The position numbers were made by a program, and so were the translations under genes. From Hibiscus mutabilis (taxonomy: Eukaryota > Streptophyta > Magnoliopsida > Malvales > Malvaceae), in NCBI GenBank assembly GCA_019671005.1, contig JAGYYJ010001357.1, positions 1 to 64,000 of the forward strand: a stretch of DNA of 64,000 nt. The letters run 5' to 3'. The notes below the pieces were generated by a model. That model saw only the letters and a program-made list of their open reading frames with translations, ran no database searches and was not told the DNA's origin. Position 1 is the stretch's first letter. Each line of letters opens with the position of its first letter. Of this stretch, positions 55,877 through 64,000 are shown in pieces.

Positions 55877-58641
55877 TTAGGTGAAGGATTTAACTGCAGA
55901 AGAGGTAGTGACCAAACTTGAGAGGAGGCCAACAATGAGGGCACTGTTATATATGGTTGGCTCTGCTTGCATTGAGTTGTTCCGGGAATCAATGAACGTT
56001 TCATTGAGGAAAGGTCCACCCACGAGGCCTCCAACGGCTACATTAGGATTGGGTTCAGTTGAATCAAGCCACTTGAAGCCATCGGTGCAACCGGTAGTTG
56101 CATCAGTTGGAATAGAAGCTCCCCTGTGATGCACGTATTGTGGATATTTATCACCATACCCCACAAGATAGCTCATTTTCAAAGGGTTCATGCCCAAGAC
56201 ATAATCAGCCTGGAAGCAGAGATTATTATAGGACTGTTACCGAGTGGAAATGCAGAATGATACTGTTAGAGGGGTATTTTATATTCTTCAGCTGCATCTT
56301 TTTATGTAACACATTTCTCTTACAAAGTAAACAACGCACCTGAGATTTGGCAAACTTTCTAAGATCTGATGGTTTGAATGAACGGTCACCACAGGTTATC
56401 TTTGGAGTCTGAGATGTAAGCATGTAATCGCTGTAAAGAGCGGCTAAAAATGCAGAAGCAACAGGGTGCTGCAGAGCATTCCATTCACTGACCCATATAA
56501 GACCACCTGCACCAGAAATTAGGGTATGAATTTGGCACACTAGATATACTACCAGGTACCTATCTGAAGTATATCAATTTGGCAATCTAATTTAAAATCG
56601 TTTTATTTGATAAGGAACTTTCCTTGAACAAAATCTTTTTGTCGAATTAAAAATGTACATATCAAAATATGAAATCAATTCACGTAGCTCTAAAGAAGAA
56701 TTACCATCCGTTCTGCTGGATGTGGCATAGGGAGATTTCGGCATAAGACTACATATAACACCCTCAGCAGACTTCCTATAGTTTCCGAGGCCAGAATTTC
56801 CAGAGACACCTTTCACACCGAACAAGCTTAACCTGGAAAGCAAGACCTGCATAGATGTAGCACCAAAAAAGTTAATGCTCAACTATTTTCTCAAGAACTC
56901 ACTAAACGCATGTGATATCTAGAACTCGGGCTTTCTCACATTATCACAATGCTTAGGCATGTGTATATGCATATCTACAAAATGAAGGTAAAAGAAAAAA
57001 AAAGCAATAGAGCCATAGAGGCTACCTTCTTGCTTCAAATTGGTCTAAAAAGAGAACCTTACCTGGGTCCCTGCATTTTTATTATCCCAGCTAAACCAGG
57101 TTGGACTTCCCCATGATGCAAACTCTCTCCCATTTTCCCCAGTCACGTATTCAAGGTATGATCGACCTCCTGTTGCATGATAGAGCCAGCTTGCTGCCCA
57201 TAAGAGCTCATCTCCATATCCTGTTGAATTGTAATATGTAGCAACTTCTGGGATGTTCTCACTGTAAGAACCTTTATATTTGTCTGCGAAAGTGAAAAGT
57301 TGCTTGGCATGCTTAAGAAGCGTGCTCGAGTATGTTGAGTCAGATGTCTTAAACACCAGAGATGCCGAAGCCATAGCTGCTGCAGTCTCAGCTGCAACCT
57401 CTGTCCCTGGAACGGATGTGTTCACCCGCGTGAGAGGCCTCTTCTCTTTCATTTTTTCAGGCCTTTCCCAACATTTATGGTCTGCATCAGGGTCACCCAC
57501 CTACCATAACGTTGGGGAAAAAAAACTTTACATGTAAGTATATTTCATAGGATTTCTTTTAAAAGATTGTGCAATTAGATTCCAATTGTGCAATTAGATT
57601 ACAAATCAAGTATTGTTCGTAATACAACCCCGGCAACGGCACAAGGTTACTAACTTCGTGAAATTAGACTATGAACCATAGCATGCTCAATATAACATAT
57701 ACAATTCACTCATGTTTTCATGGCAATAAATCACCACAACATCAAAAATACCAAGCTGTAAGTTAGAGGCCAACAATCAACCTTTGGTCAGAGCCTAAGC
57801 GATTTGGAGGATTCAAAATACAAATTTCTGCAAGGACTCGTATACATATTCACACAATCGAAATGAACCGATAGCAGTTGAAGACAAATAATAACCTGAA
57901 TATAGAGCACGTTGTCTTTAGGATGAGCATTTATGAGGAAATCAGTGATCCACTTGAGAGCGTCTTGAGCAGGATCCAGTTGATTCACAGCGGCCATCTG
58001 ATCTCCATACTCAAGGATAGCCCATGATAACACAGTGGCAGTAAATGCCAATGGAAACCCAAATTTCACGTGATCCCCGGCATCATACATCCCCTTGGAA
58101 AGATCTAACTTCGCTTCACTTCCATCCTCAAGCCCCGAATCTCCTCTCCATGATATTTTATTATCCACCAACTTACCAGCTGCAACAGCAACAAAAAACA
58201 AGAACCAAATTAAAACGGTATCAAATTGCTAATAATGTCTTGAATAAACTACATGTTTTAAGTAACTTATAAACATTAAGCTACTTGAAACCAGGGCCCA
58301 TGTGCTAAAGGGGTATCCATAAAAGAAGCAAATTTAGATCAAAGAGAGTACGAAAAACAGAGTAAAGAATATATGGAGTGAAAGAGGGTAAAAGAAAAAA
58401 AGTTACTACATTTTTGAACGTCGAAGAATTGCATGGCGATGTTGAGAGCATCGCCATACTTGTTGTCAATAGAGCCTGGAGGACCTGGGACGGGCTCGGG
58501 CTTATCATCATTAGCGTGATCCATTTTGTTATTGACTGCATAAACAACAGCTCCCACGACCAGAGCCAGTATTAGCATCACCAGAAACCACCCCAGACAT
58601 CCTCCCGACTTCGATTCTTTCCCCCTTCTTTTTCTCCCCAT
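55877..58641 (-). CDS. Membrane-anchored GH9 endo-1,4-beta-glucanase (Endoglucanase 10-like)
   Basis: Six exons with GT-AG borders: 58641-58410, 58179-57896, 57500-57063, 56846-56705, 56506-56340 and 56209-55877, giving 531 residues without lesions (Arabidopsis endoglucanase 10 is of nearly the same length). A basic cytosolic start (MGRKRRGKESKSGG) is followed by one transmembrane helix at about residues 15-37 and a Pro-rich stalk (PEPVPGPPGSIDNKY). The GH9 domain carries YDAGDHVKFG (Asp110 and Asp113), TPGTEVAAETAAA-type sequence, the signature ending YPQYVHHRGAS (448-453), and NETFIDSRNN with QAEPTIYNSA (Asp495 and the acid Glu504). No CBM49 is present. The enzyme hydrolyses amorphous beta-1,4-glucan at the plasma membrane or Golgi and takes part in cellulose deposition or wall loosening. 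The type II anchor makes it KORRIGAN-like in topology, though the sequence is nearer GH9B5/B7. Confidence 0.95.
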
Positions 58642-60150
58642 TCTTTAAGAAAGGAAATGTTCAAGAGAAATGCAGGGTTAATGTGCTAAGAAAAAGAGAA
58701 GGTTTTGCTGGGAAAAGAAAATCTGTGGAGCTGAATGGCTCTGAAAATTATTGGGAGTGAAGTGAACTGTGTGTGGGAAACAAGGTTAAAATCTGTCCAT
58801 CACAAAATTTGTTTAATTGGTAACTTCTTAAGACAGAGGTCACCGACAGTCGACACCCCAGTTTCGGTATGTTTCCTTTTTTGCCCGCCACCTAGTGCCT
58901 ACTGTTATCTTTATGTGTTGATTACGAATATGCCCCTTCATTTGGTCGGAAAAGACAGGAGAGTTGGAGGATTCGTTTCACAGCAGCCGTTGATGTTGAT
59001 TTCAGGCCCTACACCAATGCCTGGTGCAATGGCTTAATTCCACAACCGGAAAAAAACTGGTGTACAAGAGTGTTGGTCTTGTTTTAACTGTGATTGGTAT
59101 TTGGTAGGTAAGTGTTGTGCATTGGTCTTAGATGAAGTGTCCATGTCATCTTCTGGGACTGAGGAGCAACATCTCTTCCGCCGGAGATCCTTTCTGTCTC
59201 TGTTCTCCTTGTCTTTACGTCTTTCTTTCGAACACGACGACTTCGAAAGGTATATTAAAATTCATTTGCATTTGGAAATCGGCGGCTTTTCATACTTGTG
59301 TAATGACTGAAACCATCTTCTTCTTATTTATACCACACAATTTGCTGATATGTGGAACAGAAATCATGGAAGAGTTTTTCTTCGGACAAAACATCTCTCA
59401 TCTAATCACAAATGGAACTTAGGAAAGGAAACTATTATTATTATTTATTGGCTTAGACATATATTTAATATTTAAATTTAACTCTTTTTCAAGTTGATAT
59501 TAAAAAAATTATTCTCAAACTGATACCTAAATTTTTATGAGAAAAATTTTAATACGCAGTCTGTGTAAACTACACAGACCTTTTAATTTTAAAAGTTAGT
59601 GGTTTAGTTTAGGGTTTAGAAGTTTGGATTATATGGTTTAAAATTTAGGGTACTTTAAGAATTGGAGTTTAATTTTTTAAAGTTTAAATTTAATTTTAAT
59701 TTATAGTAAAAGTAATCCGGGCGTGTATCAAATTTAAATTCAATTTTTATTCCATTCATTACTACCGATGTAAAATGCAAAGACCTTGCTATGTTAGGTG
59801 CTTTTACATGAACATTTTTTTATATAACTGAGGGAGGAACAGATCTCGAACCTTGATAAGATGGTGTCGGTGTCAACTCAAACTTTCATCTATTTCTGTT
59901 CAACACAAAATTAATCACCATTCATCACTAATCATAAAGTATAATTTACTCATGTATAAATAGATCCTACACATATGCAGGGACAAAATCACCGTTAGAA
60001 GTTGAAGGGCAAAATATAAATATTTAAAAGTAAGATGATAAATTTATAATTAATTTAATTTTTATATATATAATTTAAAGATAAAGGAAGTTCTCTACGT
60101 GTGGGGCAAGAGCCCCTCCCAAGTGACCAATAAGTCTGTCTGACTGTTTT
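58642..60150. other. GH9 upstream region and spacer
   Basis: The first few hundred bases are the promoter and leader of the endoglucanase. Open frames at 58735-59422 are unrecognised. A MITE copy lies at 59541-59745. Confidence 0.4.
59541..59745. mobile_element. Mutator-like MITE with TTTAGGG-like interior (copy 3)
   Basis: Left end AAAAATTTTAATACGCAGTC, then CTGTGTAAAC, an interior of TTTAGGG/TTTAAA words, and a right end CGGGCGTGTATCAAATTT: the same layout as the copy at 26435. Boundaries are approximate and no clean duplication was found. Confidence 0.5.
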
Positions 60151-60253
60151 TAGGAGCGGTTCAAAGATTTAAGGGATCATGTGTAATTTATTAAAATGAT
60201 GTCCTTAATTTATAATATGAACGAGGTATACGTTTTTTAAAAATAAAGTTATC

Positions 60254-60520
60254 TTAATACAAAAATGTTAGAGTACTCTCTCGAGCAACATAAAAATTAC
60301 TTAAGAACATCTTAAAATCTAATATTTCACTTAAAAATATTGTTTTTCTTGCATATTTCAAAATAAAATCATCTACAACGCTTCTAATATCAACTTTTTT
60401 CAAAAGACCACTCTCGAATGTCGTCAAAGCAAGTTCATTTAGCCTTCCTTGCAACATAGTTGTTTGTAAATATGACTTCACAAACTTCAATTTTGAAAAG
60501 TTTTGTTTTACAAAAAAAAA
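60254..60520 (-). pseudogene. hAT transposase C-terminal (dimerisation) remnant
   Basis: The minus strand reads NFSKLKFVKSYLQTTMLQGR then LNELALTTFESGLLKKVDIR, resembling the end of hAT transposases (KLKLIKSYLRSTMSQERLNGLA in relatives). The first bases need a different frame from the 78-codon open frame, and the rest of the transposase is missing. Confidence 0.65.
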
Positions 60521-60700
60521 TTAAAAACTTTAATAAGTCTATTGCTCCTATTTTTTTTATTTGTGTAAAAGTTGTCTAAGTAATTTCAGTTAAACAAATA
60601 GCTTATTTCCATCAACATCTTATAACTCACATTTTCTAATATTATTTTCTAAATTATTAAATGAGATTTGAGATTAGCGCCATCAAATAAATATAATTTA

Positions 60701-61485
60701 GGGTAAACTACACTGGTAGTCACTGAACTATGGTTTCTTTCCTATTTTGGTCACCGAGCTATTTTTTTGGCAAAAACATCACTAACATTATGTTTCCTTC
60801 CTATTTTGGTCACCGAACTATTTTTTTGGCAAAAACATCACAAACGTTATGTTTCCTTCCTATTTTGGTCACCGGCTGTTAAAAACTTAACGGTTTTGCT
60901 GATGTGGAATTTCATTTTATTTTTTTAATTTTTCATGTCATTTCTTCTCTCTCGTCGTAAGCAATATATGTTATTTTATAATATTTTTATTTAAACTAAC
61001 AGGATGGTGACACGTGTAACTGCTTATTAGTGGAATAAAAAGAATGAACAATTAAGCCCCTTATGCAGCCAGAGAGATGGTGACACGTGTAACTGCCTAT
61101 TAGTCGAATCTCTCTGGCTGCATAAAGGGCTTGATTTTTCATTCCTTTTATTCCACCAATAGGCAATGACACGTGTCACCATCATGTTAGTTTGAATAAA
61201 AATATTATAAATTAACATATATTGCTTACAAGGAGAGAGAAGAAATGACATGGAAAATTACAAAAATAAAATAAAATTTCACGTCAGCAAAATCGTTAAG
61301 TTTTTAACAACCGGTGATCAAAATAGGAAGGAAACATAACGTCAGTGATGTTTTTGCCAAAAAAATAGTTTAGTGACCAAAATAGGAAGGAAACATAACG
61401 TTAGTGGTGTTTTTACCAAAAAAATAGTTCGGTGACCAAAATAGAAAAGAAACCATAGTTCGGTGACTACTGATGTAGTTTATCC
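60701..61485. mobile_element. Mutator-like foldback element (long palindrome)
   Basis: 785 bp, flanked by a perfect 9-bp duplication TATAATTTA (60692-60700 and 61486-61494). The two arms of about 370-390 bp are inverted copies of each other, starting GGGTAAACTACA and, read inward from the right, GGATAAACTACA. Each arm contains about 2-3 tandem copies of a unit with TTTGGTCACCG-type and GCAAAAACATCAC words. The centre has a further inverted pair around GGTGACACGTGTAACTGC. The right-arm words GACCAAAATAGGAAGGAAAC mirror the left arm closely. No coding capacity. The 9-bp duplication points to Mutator-superfamily mobilisation. Confidence 0.85.
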
Positions 61486-61677
61486 TATAATTTATCATAA
61501 TGAAACAAGAAGTCAAAATTACTCTCATATGACTAGAGTAGTTATATTCTATATCTTTTAAGGTTAGTTTTTAATTGTCATATTTCACTTTTAATCTAGT
61601 CTTTAAAATAAAATTGATGGAATTGAATCACTCATGGTCACAATTAATATTTTGGATTAATAATTTTTTAGAAAATT

Positions 61678-61699
61678 GTTATATATATATATATATATT
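61678..61699. repeat. (TA)n microsatellite
   Basis: About ten TA units. Confidence 0.85.
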
Positions 61700-61779
61700 A
61701 TTAGACAATTCACTCTAAGTTTTTTTTTTCGTGGCCCCTGAACGGTCGCACATGTAAAACATGCCCAGAACCACTCCTG

Positions 61780-63083
61780 ACGGTCTCTGTATATATGCGT
61801 AATAATAATCAGTTTATTGAAAAACAATAGACAAAATAATATTGAATTAGATCTCACCATACCAATACCACTTAACCACTAGGAAGATAAGACTATCATT
61901 ATAATTATAAACATTTATGTACATTAGGAAAATAAATAAAATATATTAATTAAAAGACGCTAGTTTAAAACATAACTTTAAAAACTCAGATCACCGCATT
62001 TAATTTGTGCATTATGTATAAAATCATGTTAAATGCAGTTGTTGACATCGTTGTTGCAACATTCAGAAATACTTACTTTCTAGAGTTGAGATATCTTGTG
62101 TAGCTTGAACTTTATAATTTGCATTTTAAAAAAATAAATATAATTGTTCAAAAAATTTAAATTAAAATAGATAAACTGAACATAGCACGTCACTTAATAA
62201 TATCAAGGCATACACATCACATTTGAAACAAATGCATCGTTTAATTGAATTGTTTTAAAAAAATTAACAAATTTTTAACAACACAAAATAACCATTTTTC
62301 TCGTTTTCCCAAAGCACGATTTTTCACTTGAAAAAGTATAAGAACAAAAACAATCCCATTAAATAATCCTTAAATCAGGGATCTTTTTCGGTTTATTCCT
62401 GTTCATAGTCACACATGTTTGATGCTTTCACCTAAGTCCTAACACAGTCCAAGCCATGAATTCATTACAGTTTTAAGCAACCAATTGCAATGTTGTAGGA
62501 ACTAATTAACGGCAATGTGGCCATAAATCCCATCTTCAAAACAGCTTTGTTGCATCATAAATTCTTCTAACTAATATTCTGACCAAAAGCTACGTAAAAG
62601 ATAAAGCAGCCTGGTTTTAAAGTAGACCGATGAAGCAAGCAACGTAATCTTGCCAATCCTAGCCCCTTTTCAGTTCTCTTTAACCAATTCCCAAACAAAC
62701 AAAAAAAGCACTATAAAAGTTTAACGGATATAAAAAAAAAAAAGCATCAATCAAAATAACGGTACTCATCGAATCTGAGAAATGTAGATGGTAGAAGAAT
62801 AGATTTAACGTTCATATCATTCGTCAATTCGAAAGTTCAATTCCAGGGTTCACTTTATGCCAAACTTTAGTCATATGATCTTTTGGGACCTAATACCTAT
62901 TGCACCAATTCGCCCCAATAACACATGATATGCAGTTGTTTAAAAAAGATATAAAGCAACAAACGAAATAGAAACAAGACGACAAGAAATTTACATCAAC
63001 GTTAACAACAATGATTCATTATACACCTACCATTTGAGTGCTAGTTCAGTAAACTAAAAAGAAAAGGAATATATACCATCAGT
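61780..63083. other. Spacer downstream of the HVA22-like gene
   Basis: AT-rich. The upper part (about 62800-63083) probably contains the 3' UTR of the minus-strand gene. No other feature supported. Confidence 0.4.
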
Positions 63084-63988
63084 TTAATGAGCTGCAGAAC
63101 GGTTTTTCCTCAGTCTACCAGGTGTGAGTCGAATGCTTTCTTCCACGAGAGTCTCTTTTAGGGGAGGGTTTGTGTCTTCATTACGTGGAGAAGGCGGCAC
63201 AGGTTCAATTTGCATTGCTTCTGCTTCATTTTCTGCAGGCTGGCTAGTACTTTCGGATGCAGTATCTGCTTTTCGGCCATTTGAGGATGCTGAAGGGGTA
63301 GTTGGTTTAGCCACCTGTGAAGGCACCTTGGAAGGCCCCACCTCAGCAGCTACTTCCTTTTGATGTTGAGTTGAAGATGTGCTAGATGTCGGTGAAGGCG
63401 GTTCTTCAGCCTCAGGCTCTGCTGCGCCTGCTTGTGCTTTACTAGATGACAGACGGCTTCTCACACCGGAGGGCTGGCGAGCCCTAGCACCTTGTGCTTG
63501 AGAATTCTAGAGTTACAGAGAAAAGAGAAATGAACTTCAAGATGATATAGTCGCGTGTAGAAAATGAAAAAAAGGGGAAAAATTGGACCAATTAATTACT
63601 TTTCACTTACTAAAGACATTCAATTAGTATAGAAATATTACAACTATATACTGTGTGGAGTTTTTGATGCATTATGTTGAGGTCATTATCTAACACGAGG
63701 GGTACAATTTTTACAAAACATCCGATTTCTGGTTTCATCAAACTAAGTTTGTTGCATAAAACTCATACAGAGGAGGTAATGGCAGCAAAAACTAAGTTGG
63801 TTATAATTACCTGAGGGTGGTGAGGTCTTGGGGTTGACTGTGAAGCAACATATTGCAGGATCTCAAAAATTCTTGTCTGGCCATAGCTTGCAGCTCTTTG
63901 CCAGTAAAGAACTGCCATATCTCCAGCTCTCGTCTTTAGTTCCAACAAGTTACGGTCAATTTCATTTTCGTGCTTTGCAACATATGGT
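63084..63988 (-). CDS. HVA22-like protein (TB2/DP1/REEP family), last two exons; gene continues off the right edge
   Basis: HVA22/REEP proteins are ER membrane-shaping hairpin proteins; in plants some are ABA- and stress-induced. Exon 63988-63811 encodes PYVAKHENEIDRNLLELKTR then AGDMAVLYWQRAASYGQTRI and FEILQYVASQSTP, the typical end of the TB2/DP1 domain in HVA22-like i/j proteins. An AG acceptor lies at 63989-63990 and a GT donor at 63810-63809. The last exon 63506-63084 encodes a low-complexity tail of about 140 residues rich in Ser, Pro, Glu and Ala (EPEAEEPPSPTSSTSSTQHQ), ending GRLRKNRSAAH and TAA. The hairpin membrane segments lie beyond the window. No lesion is visible. Confidence 0.88.
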
Positions 63989-64000
63989 CTAAAGAAGGAA

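Larger units (their letters stand above)
60151..61779. mobile_element. hAT element relic hosting a nested foldback element
   Basis: The left end TAGGAGCGGTTC and the right end read inward CAGGAGTGGTTC are inverted. The 8 bp outside each (ACTGTTTT and ACGGTCTC) agree at 5 positions, a decayed hAT-size duplication. A minus-strand remnant of hAT transposase lies near the left end. The interior is interrupted by the Mutator-like element at 60701-61485, so hAT insertion came first. Confidence 0.5.

Noticed and set aside
1..64000. CRISPR array, bacterial operon or integrated prokaryotic DNA
   Set aside because: No regularly spaced direct repeats and no prokaryotic gene organisation anywhere in the window.

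Overview
The window is nuclear DNA of a dicot plant. It shows intron-containing genes of plant-only families (ARC6, SAUR, LOG, BPC, HVA22-like), AT-rich spacers, plant promoter motifs (telo-box, Site II) and plant transposons. Similarity to remembered homologues suggests a Malvaceae genome, most likely cotton (Gossypium); that assignment is inference, not proof. No prokaryotic, organellar or CRISPR signal was seen.

Layout. 0-4.2 kb: the 5' end of ARC6 leaves the left edge on the minus strand, a tRNA-Glu(CTC) lies head-to-head with it, and a nine-exon CGI-58-type alpha/beta hydrolase relic follows. 7.4-9.0 kb: a single-exon glyoxal-oxidase-like gene broken by two in-frame TAG codons. 10.1-10.7 kb: a truncated histone H3.3 gene. 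10.9-15.1 kb: a complete-ended but internally deleted Ty3/Gypsy chromovirus on the minus strand; each LTR carries a TATA box and a long 10-bp-periodic array of heat-shock-element-like TTCTAGAA units. 16.4-17.1 kb: a BPC/GAGA-binding factor pseudogene. 17.5-18.25 kb: a minus-strand C/D-box snoRNA cluster with its own promoter. 20.2 kb: a SAUR gene. 24.2-25.7 kb: a transposon-like unit with roughly 200-bp terminal inverted repeats enclosing a broken PPR gene fragment. 28.0-28.3 kb: an intact SAUR. 29.5-36.1 kb: LINE fragments and a 5'-truncated ATP sulfurylase relic whose intron hosts a hAT MITE. 36-43.5 kb: MITE-rich AT-rich DNA. 43.9-46.6 kb: a 5'-truncated LINE. 47.2-49.1 kb: an intact seven-exon LOG cytokinin-activating gene. 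50.9-53.2 kb: another LINE relic. 53.3-55.6 kb: a probable solo LTR. 55.9-58.6 kb: an intact six-exon membrane-anchored GH9 endoglucanase. 60.2-61.8 kb: a hAT relic with a Mutator-like foldback element nested in it. 63.1-64.0 kb: the 3' exons of an HVA22-like gene.

How it fits together. There is no operon logic; genes are independent. The striking pattern is the contrast between intact genes (ARC6, SAUR49/50-like, LOG, GH9, HVA22-like) and at least six disabled single genes (CGI-58, GLOX, H3.3, BPC, PPR, ATP sulfurylase), as expected for fractionation after polyploidy. The item most worth following is the chromovirus: its LTR combines a TATA box with a 20-unit heat-shock-element-like array, and the 3' LTR points directly into the H3.3 relic. 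The second is the snoRNA cluster, where two paralogous guides match the same site in 25S rRNA domain V.
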